A DNA stretch of 64,000 nucleotides from Sphingomonas phyllosphaerae 5.2 (GTDB lineage: Bacteria; Pseudomonadota; Alphaproteobacteria; Sphingomonadales; Sphingomonadaceae), in the NCBI RefSeq assembly GCF_000419605.1, contig NZ_ATTI01000001.1:562001-626000 (forward strand), in the 5' to 3' direction. Of this stretch, positions 1 through 8,300 are shown piece by piece (the stretch's first letter is position 1; every line of letters starts with the position of its first letter). Made by a program: the position numbers and the translations under genes. The notes under the pieces were generated by a model. That model had not been told where the DNA came from. It did not search any database and saw nothing but the letters and a program-made list of their open reading frames with translations.

Positions 1-1079
1 GCGGGGCAGTCGGCGAGAGTTCGTCGAACATCCAGTTCTATTCCGCGAACGTCGGCTTCTCGGCGTTCGAGCTCGACCTGTTCGGCCGGATCCGCAACCA
101 GAACCGTGCCGCGCTGGAGCAATATTTCGCGACCGAGGAGGCGCAGCGCAGCGCGCGGATCAGCCTGATCGCGGAGGTGGCGAGTGCCTGGCTGACGCTG
201 GCGTCGGACCAGGAGCAGCTGCGCCTCAGCCGCGAGACGCTGAAGACCTTCGAGGAAACGGTGCGGCTGACGACGGCGCAGTTCCGGATCGGTGTCGCCT
301 CCGAGCTGGAGTCGCGGCAGGCCGAGACGAACTACCAGGCGGCGCGCAACGACATCGCGGCGCTGACCGCGCAGGTGGCGCGCGACCAGAATGCGCTGAA
401 CCTGCTCGTCGGCACCACCGTGCCCGCCGAGCAACTGCCGGCCGGGCTGGACGGGACTGCGGTGACGCGCGACGCGTTGCCGGGCAACGTCTCGTCCGAG
501 GTGCTGCTGCGCCGTCCCGACGTGCTGCAGGCCGAGCACCAGTTGATCGCGCAGAGCGCCAACATCGGCGCGGCGCGCGCGGCGTTCTTCCCGAGGATCT
601 CGCTAACCGCGACGATCGGGACGATCTCCAGCGCGCTGTCCGGGCTCTTCGGTGCGGGCACGTTCAACTACAATGCCGCGCCGTCGCTGGCGCTGCCGCT
701 GTTCGACGGCGGGCGCAACGCCGGCAACCTGGACTATGCCAAGGCGTCGCAGCAGGTGGCAGTCGCGACCTACGAGCGGTCGATCCAGACCGCGTTCCGC
801 GAGGTCGCGGACGCGCTGGCGCAACGCGGGACGATCGGCGAGCAGGTCGCCGCGCAGGGCGCGCGCGCCAACGCCGCATCGGTGGCGGCGCGGCTGTCCG
901 ATGCGCGCTATCGCGCCGGGGTCGACTCGTTCCTGACCTCGCTCGATGCGCAGCGTACCGCATATTCGGCACAGCAGCAGCTGGTGACGACGCGGCTGAC
1001 GCAGGCGAACAATTTGATCGAGCTGTACCGCTCGCTGGGTGGCGGTCTGGCAGGCGATCCGCCGCGTAGCACGGACTGA
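1..1079 (+). CDS. RND-type efflux outer membrane protein (NodT/OprM family), 5' truncated by window edge
   Basis: This is the C-terminal part of a trimeric TolC-like outer membrane channel that pairs with an RND pump and adaptor to export drugs or metabolites. The reading frame is open from the first bases of the window. It contains FELDLFGRIRNQ, the family's characteristic segment, then long Ala/Gln-rich helices, the RRPDVLQAEH motif and the repeat-two segment FREVADALAQRGTIGEQV. The N-terminal lipobox and the partner pump genes must lie upstream, outside the window. About 358 codons are visible of roughly 470-500 expected. Family assignment is firm; the substrate is unknown. The following gene is 65 bases away and has its own ribosome-binding site. 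Confidence 0.93.
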   Translation, partial: GAVGESSSNIQFYSANVGFSAFELDLFGRIRNQNRAALEQYFATEEAQRSARISLIAEVASAWLTLASDQEQLRLSRETLKTFEETVRLTTAQFRIGVASELESRQAETNYQAARNDIAALTAQVARDQNALNLLVGTTVPAEQLPAGLDGTAVTRDALPGNVSSEVLLRRPDVLQAEHQLIAQSANIGAARAAFFPRISLTATIGTISSALSGLFGAGTFNYNAAPSLALPLFDGGRNAGNLDYAKASQQVAVATYERSIQTAFREVADALAQRGTIGEQVAAQGARANAASVAARLSDARYRAGVDSFLTSLDAQRTAYSAQQQLVTTRLTQANNLIELYRSLGGGLAGDPPRSTD

Positions 1080-1144
1080 CGAACCCTCTTGCGCGCCGCG
1101 CCGATCGGCGTACCCTTCCTTGCAAAATAGCAAGGAGAGAGGCG

Positions 1145-1402
1145 ATGGACACCCAGGGTGCGCGCGCAGGAGAGGAGGGTCTGGTGATCCTCCAGACGCT
1201 GTTGTGTCTGTTGCGCGAGAAGAACGTGCTGTCGCGCGCCGACATCGAGACGCTGTGCGACCGCGTGGCGATGCGCGCGGCGGCGGCGGAGCGCGATCCC
1301 TTCCCGTGCTGCGCCGAGGCGACGCGCGCCGCAGCCAGCGAGATGGCACGGGTCGGTAGCTATATCGGGCAGCATTACGGCGGAAAGCATCGGCGCGCCT
1401 GA
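1145..1402 (+). CDS. Small protein of unknown function (85 aa)
   Basis: I do not recognise this family. The start ATG is preceded by a good AAGGAGAG ribosome-binding site, which argues for a real gene. The product is 85 residues, mostly helical in composition, with the segment LVILQTLLCLLREKNVLSRADIETLCDRV near the start. It has four cysteines (one in CLL, one in TLCD, two in PCC). There is no signal peptide. The segment could be a regulatory or protein-interaction helix bundle. A 16-bp perfect palindrome begins immediately after the stop codon. It lies between an efflux gene and the ccm operon, so context gives no function. Confidence 0.65.
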   Translation: MDTQGARAGEEGLVILQTLLCLLREKNVLSRADIETLCDRVAMRAAAAERDPFPCCAEATRAAASEMARVGSYIGQHYGGKHRRA

Positions 1403-1418
1403 CGCCGTCCGGACGGCG
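1403..1418. terminator. 16-bp perfect palindrome after the small gene, possible terminator hairpin
   Basis: CGCCGTCCGGACGGCG is a perfect self-complementary 16-mer starting at the base after the stop codon of the 85-aa gene. It would fold into a short GC-only hairpin. There is no T-run, so it is not a classical intrinsic terminator and may act by stalling or RNA protection. Confidence 0.4.
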
Positions 1419-1498
1419 GGCGGAGCGACGCGCGCGGCCCGGAAAGCCGGATGGTTCGTCGTCGCGCGACGGGTTCGGTGCTCTCGTCGGGCTGGGGG

Positions 1499-1551
1499 TG
1501 ATCCGGGCTCCGGCTATCGCCCGGTCGCGACAGAAGCCGGACCCCGGATCA
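1499..1551. repeat. Long inverted repeat, 17-bp arms with 19-nt loop
   Basis: The left arm at 1499-1515 (TGATCCGGGCTCCGGCT) pairs with the right arm at 1535-1551 (AGCCGGACCCCGGATCA) with a single mismatch. It lies in the 411-base gene-free stretch 1403-1813, which otherwise holds the 1403 palindrome and a copy of the dispersed repeat at 1617. The sequence differs from that dispersed family, so it is probably a second intergenic repeat class. Confidence 0.6.
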
Positions 1552-1616
1552 AGCCGGAGCGACGGAAAGCGCGAGCACGTCGACATGGGACGGTATCGTC
1601 CGCGGTGCGCGGCCTT

Positions 1617-1692
1617 CGTCATTGCGAGCGCAGCGAAGCAATCGAGGGCCGCATCCGGACGCGCTGGATTGCGTCGCAGCGCTCGCAACGAC
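1617..1692. repeat. Dispersed intergenic inverted repeat, copy 1
   Basis: The left arm CGTCATTGCGAGCGCAGCGA continues to 1646; the right arm, from 1664, is its near reverse complement (GGATTGCGTCGCAGCGCTCG, ending CAACGAC). The loop is about 17 nt. The same element recurs at 31085, 41788, 45052, 49260, 51369 and 52628. It would form a strong hairpin on either strand. It ends 121 bases upstream of ccmF. Confidence 0.8.
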
Positions 1693-1813
1693 CTGGGAGG
1701 TGTTCGCTCTCTTCGACGGTTCGTCTTGGGCGTGCCTGCCGCCGCACGATGGCTCGACGTGGGCAACCGTTCCGGCGTAGAGGCTTGCGCGTGAACCAAG
1801 GGCGTTTTTCCGC

Positions 1814-3739
1814 ATGACCGCCGAAACCGGACTCGCCGCATTGTGGCTCGCCGCGGCACTGGCTGCGTTGCAGGTGTTGCTGGGCGTGCTGGCGTTGCGG
1901 CGCGGGCGCGCGGAGGCGGTGGTGGCGATCCGGGCGGTCGCGATCGTACAGGGCGCGCTGGCCGCGGTGGCGATGGCGGCGTTGATCGCGGCGTTCCTCG
2001 ATACCGACCTGTCGGTGGCGCTGGTCGCGGCGAACAGCCATTCCGCCAAGCCATGGCTCTACAAATTCGCGGGCGCTTGGGGCAACCACGAGGGCTCGAT
2101 GCTGCTGTGGGTGACGATCCTGGGTGTCGCGGGCGCGGCGGTGGCGCGGTTCGAGCGACGGCTGGACGAGCCGACGCTGGTCGCGACGCTGGCGGCGCAG
2201 GCGGCGATCGCGCTGGGCTTCTACGCCTTCCTGCTCTTCGCCTCGAACCCGTTCGCGCGGTTGCAGCCTTCGCCGCCCGACGGCGCGGGGCTGAACCCGC
2301 TGTTGCAGGACCCCGGTCTCGCGTTCCACCCGCCGACGCTTTACGCCGGCTATGTCGGACTGTCGGTGGCGTTCTCGTTCGCGGTCGGCGCGCTGGTGAC
2401 GCGCGGGGTCGGCCCGGCGTTCGCGCGCGCGATGCGGCCGTGGGTACTGGGCGCGTGGGTGTTCCTGACCCTCGGGATCACCGCCGGCAGCTATTGGGCC
2501 TATTACGAGCTGGGCTGGGGCGGCTGGTGGTTCTGGGACCCGGTGGAGAATGCCAGCCTGATGCCGTGGCTGGCGGCGACCGCGCTGCTGCATTCGGTCA
2601 CGGTGCTGGCGACCCGCGACGGGCTGCGCGCATGGACCGTGATGCTGGCGGTGGTCGCCTTCTCGATGAGCATGATCGGCACCTTCCTGGTCCGCTCGGG
2701 CATCCTGACCAGCGTCCACTCCTTTGCGGTGGATCCGCGGCGCGGCAGCTTCATCCTCGTGCTGCTGCTGCTGTACATCGGTGGTGCGCTGGCGCTGTTC
2801 GGCGCGCGGGTCGGCACGGTGCGGCAGGGCAAGTTGTTCGAACCGTTCAGCCGCGAAGGCTCGCTGGTCGCCAACAACCTGCTGCTGACGGTCATCCTCG
2901 GCATCGTGCTGATCGGCACCTTCTACCCGATCGTCGCCGGCGCGTTCGACGTGCAATTGTCGGTCGGGCCGCCGTTCTTCGATTCGACCGCCGGGCCGAT
3001 CGCGCTGCTGCTGGTCGCGGTGATGGCGATCGGGCCGCTGCTGCGGTGGCGGCGCGACGAGCCGGAGGCGGTGATCCAGCGGCTGTTCCCGGCGATCGCG
3101 GCGGCGCTGTTCGCGGGCGTGGCGACATTCCTGCTCGGCGGGCCGATCGGGGTGCGGCCGCTGGCGGGCGTGGCGCTGGCGGCCGGGCTGGCCGTGGCGA
3201 GCGTCGCGCCGCTGGCGAAGCGCAATCTCGCGCGTGCGCCGCTCCAGCTCTACGGCATGGTCGTCGCGCATCTGGGCATCGCGGTCGCGCTGGCGGGAAT
3301 GGCGATCAGCACCGCCTACACGCAGGAAACGTTGCTGGCGGTCGGCATCGGCGATCCGGCGCGGGTCGCCGGCTATACGGTGCGCCTCACGGGCGTGCGC
3401 CCGCTGGTGAGCGACAATTGGACCGCGCTGGAGGGCCGGCTGGCCATCGAGGACGAGAGCGGCGCGCGCTTCGTGCTGCGCCCGCAGGTGCGCTACTTCA
3501 CGACACCGGCGACGACCACCAATGAAAGCGCGATCGCGACGCGCTGGAACGGGCAGCTCTACACCGTGCTCGGCGCGCTCGGCGACGACGGGCGCTGGCA
3601 GTTGCGCTTGTGGTGGAAGCCGTTCGTGACGCTGATCTGGCTGGGGGGCGCGATGATCGCCTTCGGAGGCCTGTTGTCGCTGGTCGGGCACCAGTGGCGG
3701 CTATGGCGCACGAAGCAGCGCGCGGAGCTGTACGCGTGA
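1814..3739 (+). CDS. ccmF: Cytochrome c heme lyase subunit CcmF
   Basis: CcmF is the large membrane subunit of the System I cytochrome c maturation complex; with CcmH it transfers heme from CcmE to apocytochrome c at the periplasmic face. The 641-residue product has the usual length. It is almost entirely transmembrane helices and carries WGNHEGSMLLW near residue 95 and the tryptophan-rich WWD motif GGWWFWDPVENASLMPWL near residue 237, plus PPTLYAGYVG. It begins an operon with ccmG and ccmH, overlapping ccmG by 4 bases. No ccmE or ccmABCD is present upstream in this window, so the rest of the pathway must be encoded elsewhere. Identification is very secure. Confidence 0.97.
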   Translation: MTAETGLAALWLAAALAALQVLLGVLALRRGRAEAVVAIRAVAIVQGALAAVAMAALIAAFLDTDLSVALVAANSHSAKPWLYKFAGAWGNHEGSMLLWVTILGVAGAAVARFERRLDEPTLVATLAAQAAIALGFYAFLLFASNPFARLQPSPPDGAGLNPLLQDPGLAFHPPTLYAGYVGLSVAFSFAVGALVTRGVGPAFARAMRPWVLGAWVFLTLGITAGSYWAYYELGWGGWWFWDPVENASLMPWLAATALLHSVTVLATRDGLRAWTVMLAVVAFSMSMIGTFLVRSGILTSVHSFAVDPRRGSFILVLLLLYIGGALALFGARVGTVRQGKLFEPFSREGSLVANNLLLTVILGIVLIGTFYPIVAGAFDVQLSVGPPFFDSTAGPIALLLVAVMAIGPLLRWRRDEPEAVIQRLFPAIAAALFAGVATFLLGGPIGVRPLAGVALAAGLAVASVAPLAKRNLARAPLQLYGMVVAHLGIAVALAGMAISTAYTQETLLAVGIGDPARVAGYTVRLTGVRPLVSDNWTALEGRLAIEDESGARFVLRPQVRYFTTPATTTNESAIATRWNGQLYTVLGALGDDGRWQLRLWWKPFVTLIWLGGAMIAFGGLLSLVGHQWRLWRTKQRAELYA

Positions 3740-4263
3740 AGCGCTGGCTGGTGTGGGCGCCGCTGTGCGCGTTCGGGCTGGTGGTGGCGGTGATCGCCTG
3801 GGGACTGTGGCGACCCGCCGATCGTACGGTGCGCTCGGCGCTGGTCGGGCGCGCGCTGCCCGATTTCACGCTGCCGGCCATCGCGCCCGGCAAGCCGGGG
3901 CTGGCGAGCGCCGACTTCCGGCAGGGAAAGCCGCGGCTGCTGAACGTCTTCGCAAGCTGGTGCGTGCCGTGCGTGGCGGAGGCGCCCCAGCTGATGACGC
4001 TGAAGGCGGCGGGCGTGCCCATCGACGCGATCGCGATCAAGGATACGCCGGGCGCGATCGCCGGATTCCTGGCACGCAACGGCGACCCGTATGCGCGGAT
4101 CGGCGCGGACGCGCACAGTCGCGTGCAGCTGGCGCTCGGCTCCTCGGGCGTGCCGGAGACGTTCGTGGTCGACGGCAAGGGTGTGATCCGTGCGCAGCAT
4201 GTCGGCGATATCCGGCCGGACGATGTGCCGGAACTGCTCCAGGCATTGGCGGCGGCGCGGTGA
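3736..4263 (+). CDS. ccmG: Periplasmic thiol:disulfide oxidoreductase CcmG/DsbE
   Basis: CcmG is a membrane-anchored thioredoxin-fold protein that keeps the CxxCH heme-binding cysteines of apocytochrome c reduced. I chose the GTG at 3736, which overlaps the ccmF stop as GTGA and gives 175 residues, the family length; the frame is open further upstream but that part is the shadow of ccmF. The product has one N-terminal membrane anchor (VWAPLCAFGLVVAVIAW), the GRALPDFTLP entry motif, the redox site WCVPC (Cys76, Cys79) and the cis-proline region GVPETFVVDG. It is translationally coupled on both sides. Confidence 0.95.
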   Translation: MKRWLVWAPLCAFGLVVAVIAWGLWRPADRTVRSALVGRALPDFTLPAIAPGKPGLASADFRQGKPRLLNVFASWCVPCVAEAPQLMTLKAAGVPIDAIAIKDTPGAIAGFLARNGDPYARIGADAHSRVQLALGSSGVPETFVVDGKGVIRAQHVGDIRPDDVPELLQALAAAR

Positions 4264-4652
4264 AGGCGCTGGCGGCGGTCGCATTGCTGGCGGCAGTTCC
4301 GGTCGCCGCACAGACGGCGCTGCCGCGGCTGGCCTATACGCAGCTGCGCGATCCCGATCAGGAGCGGCAGGCGCGCGCGCTGATGGAGACGCTACGCTGC
4401 GTGGTGTGCCAGGGCCAGTCGATCGCGGATTCGGATGCCGACATGGCCGGCGAGATGCGCGCGCTGGTGCGCACGCGGATCGCGCGCGGCGAGGGGCCGG
4501 AGACGGTGCGCGCCTGGTTGATCGCCCGCTATGGCGATTACGTGAGCTATGCTCCGCCGATCCGTGGAGCGACGTTGCCGCTGTGGCTGGCGCCACTGGT
4601 GCTGCTGGCGGTGGGGGCGTGGCTGGCGCGCGGATCGTTCCGCCGGCGCTGA
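4260..4652 (+). CDS. ccmH: Cytochrome c maturation protein CcmH
   Basis: CcmH reduces or binds apocytochrome c thiols and works with CcmF. I placed the start at GTG 4260, which overlaps the ccmG stop as GTGA; this gives 130 residues. A signal peptide ends near VAAQ. The redox motif is LRCVVCQGQSIADSDA with Cys47 and Cys50, followed by RYGDYVSYAPP and a C-terminal membrane helix (LPLWLAPLVLLAVGAWLA). This is the short CcmH form without the fused TPR (CcmI) domain, and no ccmI follows. Confidence 0.95.
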   Translation: MKALAAVALLAAVPVAAQTALPRLAYTQLRDPDQERQARALMETLRCVVCQGQSIADSDADMAGEMRALVRTRIARGEGPETVRAWLIARYGDYVSYAPPIRGATLPLWLAPLVLLAVGAWLARGSFRRR

Positions 4653-4706
4653 CGGGACCGATGGCGGGGCGGCGGCGTTAGGGCTGCGTTCCATCGGGAG
4701 ATTGTC

Positions 4707-5192
4707 ATGCGCTCGCTTCTCACCACCGTCCTGATCGGCGCCGGCGCCGGGCTGGCCGCGTCGTTCGTCATGGATCGATTCCAGGACGTTGCTGCGCCCG
4801 CATTCGGGATGGACGAAGGCAACGACGATCCTGCGACGGTGAAGGCCGCCGACACGCTCAGCAACGCGGTGGAGGGACGGCCCGTCACGCAGAAGCATCG
4901 CGCCGCGGCCGGCTCGGCGATGCATTATGCGGTCGGGGCGGCGATCGGTGGTGGCTATGCGCTGGCGGTGCGGCAATGGCCGGAACTGGCGAAGGGCTGG
5001 GGCGTGCCGGCCGGCCTGACGACGATGCTGCTGCTCGACGACGTGCTGGTGCCCGCCGCCGGTTGGGGGCCGTGGCCGCAGGCGGAGGTGCCGGGCAACG
5101 CATACGGCCTCGCCTCGCATCTGGTGTTCGGCGTTGCGATGGAGGGCGCGCGGCGTGCGGGCGCGGGAGCGATCGGGGCGTTGCCGGCGTGA
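4707..5192 (+). CDS. YagU-like (DUF1440) inner membrane protein
   Basis: This 161-residue protein has a glycine-rich N-terminal membrane helix (LLTTVLIGAGAGLAASFVMD), a central helix at MHYAVGAAIGGGYALAV, and further hydrophobic segments around LTTMLLLDDVLVPAAGWG and YGLASHLVFGVAMEG. The pattern resembles DUF1440/YagU proteins, one member of which has been linked to acid resistance; the assignment is by overall resemblance, not a decisive motif. A GGGAG ribosome-binding site precedes the ATG. It stands 54 bases after ccmH and is probably not part of that operon's function. Confidence 0.75.
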   Translation: MRSLLTTVLIGAGAGLAASFVMDRFQDVAAPAFGMDEGNDDPATVKAADTLSNAVEGRPVTQKHRAAAGSAMHYAVGAAIGGGYALAVRQWPELAKGWGVPAGLTTMLLLDDVLVPAAGWGPWPQAEVPGNAYGLASHLVFGVAMEGARRAGAGAIGALPA

Positions 5193-5236
5193 CGCGGGCG
5201 CGCTACCCCGGACATCACACTATAAGGGGCCGCCGC

Positions 5237-5821
5237 ATGTTCTCGCCGATCGTTCGCTCGCTGGCGTTGCTGGGCAGCGGGGCCGTGCTGTGGATCGCAG
5301 CGCCGGCGGCCGCGGAATGCGCGCATGACAAGGTGCGCGTGAACCTGCCGGCGCAGCGGCTGGACGAGCGGGTGCTGGCGCTGGCGAAGGCCAGCGGGTG
5401 CTTCATGGAAGTCGACACCACTTCGCTCGCCGACAAGCAGGCGCGACGGTTGCGCGGGCGGATGACCGCGGGCTCGGCGCTGTACCGCTCGCTGCGTGGC
5501 AGCGGGCTCGAGGCGGCGCCCGTCAAGGGACATTGGCGGATCGACCGGCGGCAGCAGGAGCGGTTCGCGCGCCGCGTCGCCACGCTGCGCGCCACGACCG
5601 CGGCGCAGCGCGAGCGCGACGCGATCACGGCACCGCGCGCGCGCGACGCGGATCAGAGCCTGCGGCATGTCGAGCGGGCGCTGCCGCGTCGCGTGAACGA
5701 GCAGGCGCATCTGAGCGTGACGGAGCGCGTCCGCTATGATGCGAAGCTGGACAGGGTGGCGCGCAGGATCGGCGCGCCGCCGACGCCGCTGCCGTCGGGG
5801 TGGGTCGCGCCGGCGCTGTGA
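5237..5821 (+). CDS. Secreted protein with a stand-alone STN (secretin/TonB short N-terminal) domain
   Basis: The 194-residue product starts with a signal peptide (MFSPIVRSLALLGSGAVLW...AAAE). Residues about 36-110 match the STN pattern: VNLPAQRLDERVLALAKASG, then a beta-strand segment and RGRMTAGSALYRSLRGSGLE. STN domains normally sit at the N-terminus of TonB-dependent transducers or secretins and contact an anti-sigma factor or pilotin. Here no beta-barrel follows; the remainder is a charged, Arg-rich helical tail ending in a Pro-rich stretch. I chose the ATG at 5237 because the sequence upstream of it is the shadow of the previous gene. No anti-sigma factor or receptor gene is adjacent. 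Confidence 0.75.
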   Translation: MFSPIVRSLALLGSGAVLWIAAPAAAECAHDKVRVNLPAQRLDERVLALAKASGCFMEVDTTSLADKQARRLRGRMTAGSALYRSLRGSGLEAAPVKGHWRIDRRQQERFARRVATLRATTAAQRERDAITAPRARDADQSLRHVERALPRRVNEQAHLSVTERVRYDAKLDRVARRIGAPPTPLPSGWVAPAL

Positions 5822-5990
5822 AGCAGGTTCCGCGGGGAACCGTCGCCGCTCGGCGTTGCGGCGGCACGACCCCGGACGTGATCCGGATCGCCGCGATCAC
5901 CAGCAGCGAGTAGCAGGACTCCAGCGCGGTCGGTAGCGCAGGCCTGCTGGCGTGCGCCGGAAGGTCGGCGTGATCCGGAGGCGACGCGCC

Positions 5991-6158
5991 TCAGCGGTCG
6001 CGCCACCAGATCAGCAGCGCCAGCGCGACGCCGGCGGCGAGGCCGGCGAGGAAACCGATCGAGGGCTGGCCGGTGTACAGGCCGAGCGCGGTGCCGCCCA
6101 GCGCGCCAAGGGCGATGGGGAAGCCGCCGGCGGACGGGGAGCGCGGGGAAGGTGCCAT
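5991..6158 (-). CDS. Small membrane protein (55 aa), unknown
   Basis: On the minus strand a 55-residue open frame begins MAPSPRSPSAGGF and contains two hydrophobic glycine-rich segments (PIALGALGGTALGLY and IGFLAGLAAGVALALLIWW), ending in RDR. This looks like a hairpin of two membrane helices. The ribosome-binding site is weak, and an upstream in-frame ATG at 6170 is an alternative start. The membrane-protein composition supports it, but its small size leaves doubt. The flanking stretches 5822-5990 and 6159-6323 show nothing else I recognise. Confidence 0.5.
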   Translation of the reverse strand: MAPSPRSPSAGGFPIALGALGGTALGLYTGQPSIGFLAGLAAGVALALLIWWRDR

Positions 6159-6323
6159 GCCGCGTCGCATGCCACGCCGCGACGCGCCGCGCCAGCGCGC
6201 GTAAGTGGCTGGGGTTTCGTGAGAGCCCGCGCGACCGGACGTCTCGCGCATGCGACGAGGGGGCAGGTGCGAGGGCCGCTTTCGCCCTTCTTCTTGCGCG
6301 GGGGAACCGCTAGACCGGCGCGC

Positions 6324-8300
6324 ATGTGGCCGGACGTGGGGCGGCATGGCGTGCTGGTCCGCGTCGTGTGCGGCGCGATGACAATGAGCGGGATCGCGAC
6401 GGTCCCGGCGTTCGCGCAGCAGGCGCCGGCGCCGCCCGTCGTCGTGCCCCCCGCACCGATGATCGACGTCGACCCCAACGATGCGCTGGCACCGCTGCCC
6501 GATATCGGCGTCGACTGGCCCGATCTGTCCGCGACGCCCGCCGGCGCAGCGGCGGCGAAGGCCCAGGTGGCGGCGAACTTCCGTTATGGCTGGCGGATCG
6601 ACGGGGTCGACGAGATCGGCGGCGCGCTGCTGCGGCAGCGGTTCAGGGAATTGTCGGTGCTGGCCGGCGCGGAGGGCAAGGAGGCGAATGCCGCGCAGCT
6701 GGACCAGCGCGCGCGGCAGGATGCCGAACTGCTCGTCACGCTGCTGAAGGGCGATGGCTATTACGACGCCGCCGTCGCGACGCGGGTCGAGCGCGACGGG
6801 CGCCGGCCGGTGGTGGTGCTGGGCGCGACGCCGGGGCCGCTGTATCGCTTCGCCGGGGTGACGCTGGCGGGGGTCGAGGCGGCGGGCGCGAAGACGACGG
6901 CGCTGCGCGAGGCGTTCGGGGTGAAGCCCGCCGATCCGGTGAATGCGGATGCGATCGCGGCGGCGGAGGCGAACCTGCGCACGCGCGTCGGCGAGGAGGG
7001 CTTTCCGTTCGCCGAGGTGGGTGAACCGGAGGTGGTGGTCGACCGTGCGACGCAGACGGCGACGCTGGCGATGCAGGTGGCGCCGGGCACGGCGCGCCGC
7101 TTCGGCCGGATCACCGTCAACGCCGACAACAAGGTGTTCGACGCTGCGCACGTGCAGGACATCGCGCGCTTCGCGCCTGGCGACGCCTACGAGACGTCGG
7201 AGGTCGACGACCTGCGCCGCGCGCTGGTGCAGACCGGGCTGGTCTCCACCGCGCAGGTGCGTGCCGTGCCCGGCGCGACGCCGGACGCGGTCGACATCGC
7301 GGTACGGCTGGAGCCGGCGCCGCCGCGAACCGTCGCGGTCGAGCTGGGCTATGGCACCGGCGAAGGCGCGCGGTCCGAAGTGAGCTGGACGCACCGCAAC
7401 CTGCTGCCCCCCGAAGGCGCGGTGACGCTGCGCGGCGTGGCGGGCACGCGCGAGCAGCTGGGGCAGGTCACCTTCCGGCGCAACAATTTCCACGCGCGCG
7501 ACCGCGTGCTGACCGCGCAGCTTTCCGCCGCGCACCTGCGCCGCGACGCGTTCGACGCGCAGACGATCTCGCTGTCGGCGGCGCTGGAGCGGCAGACCAA
7601 CATCTTCTTCCAGAAGACGTGGACATGGTCGCTGGGCGCCGAACTGGTCGCCACCGACGAGCGCGACGTGATCGCCTCCACCGGCGAGCCACGACGCCGG
7701 ACCTTCCTGATCGGCGCATTGCCGACCAGCCTCGGCTACGACGGGTCGGACGACCTGCTGAACCCGACGCGCGGGTTCCGGCTGGCGGGACGGGTGAGCC
7801 CCGAGGTTTCGTTGCAGGACACCGTGTTCGGCTACACGCGCGTGCAGCTGGACGCGAGCAAGTACCAGCCGGTCACCGACAGCGTCGTGCTGGCGGGCCG
7901 CGTGCGGCTGGGCACGATCCTGGGCGCGCCGCGCGACCGGATCGCGCCGTCGCGGCGCTTCTACGCCGGCGGCGGCGCATCGGTGCGCGGCTATGGCTTT
8001 CAGTCGATCGGGCCGCGCGACGTCAACAACGATCCGATCGGCGGCCGCAGCCTCGCCGAATTCGGGATCGAGGCGCGGGTGCGGGCATTCGGCAACTTCG
8101 GGGTGGTGCCGTTCCTCGACGCCGGCAACATCTCGACCGGCGAGCTGCCGAGCCTGACCGGGCTTCGCTACGGCGCCGGGATCGGGGTGCGCTATTACAG
8201 CAATTTCGGGCCGCTCCGCGTCGATGTCGGCACGCCGATCAACCCGCAGCCGGGCGATTCGCGGATCGCGGTCTACGTGTCGCTGGGGCAGGCGTTCTGA
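6324..8300 (+). CDS. tamA: Outer membrane translocation and assembly module protein TamA (Omp85 family)
   Basis: TamA is an Omp85-type barrel with periplasmic POTRA domains; with TamB it moves lipids or autotransporters across the periplasm. I chose the ATG at 6324, giving 658 residues with an N-terminal hydrophobic signal ending near FAQQ and a Pro-rich linker. POTRA-like repeats run from about residue 85 to 350 (for example RRFGRITVNADNKVFDAAHVQDIARFAPGDAYETSEVDDLRR). The C-terminal 16-strand barrel contains FYAGGGASVRGYGFQSIGPRD, the conserved VRGY lid-lock motif, and ends in a Phe. The start codon of tamB overlaps its stop (TGATG). Confidence 0.93.
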   Translation: MWPDVGRHGVLVRVVCGAMTMSGIATVPAFAQQAPAPPVVVPPAPMIDVDPNDALAPLPDIGVDWPDLSATPAGAAAAKAQVAANFRYGWRIDGVDEIGGALLRQRFRELSVLAGAEGKEANAAQLDQRARQDAELLVTLLKGDGYYDAAVATRVERDGRRPVVVLGATPGPLYRFAGVTLAGVEAAGAKTTALREAFGVKPADPVNADAIAAAEANLRTRVGEEGFPFAEVGEPEVVVDRATQTATLAMQVAPGTARRFGRITVNADNKVFDAAHVQDIARFAPGDAYETSEVDDLRRALVQTGLVSTAQVRAVPGATPDAVDIAVRLEPAPPRTVAVELGYGTGEGARSEVSWTHRNLLPPEGAVTLRGVAGTREQLGQVTFRRNNFHARDRVLTAQLSAAHLRRDAFDAQTISLSAALERQTNIFFQKTWTWSLGAELVATDERDVIASTGEPRRRTFLIGALPTSLGYDGSDDLLNPTRGFRLAGRVSPEVSLQDTVFGYTRVQLDASKYQPVTDSVVLAGRVRLGTILGAPRDRIAPSRRFYAGGGASVRGYGFQSIGPRDVNNDPIGGRSLAEFGIEARVRAFGNFGVVPFLDAGNISTGELPSLTGLRYGAGIGVRYYSNFGPLRVDVGTPINPQPGDSRIAVYVSLGQAF

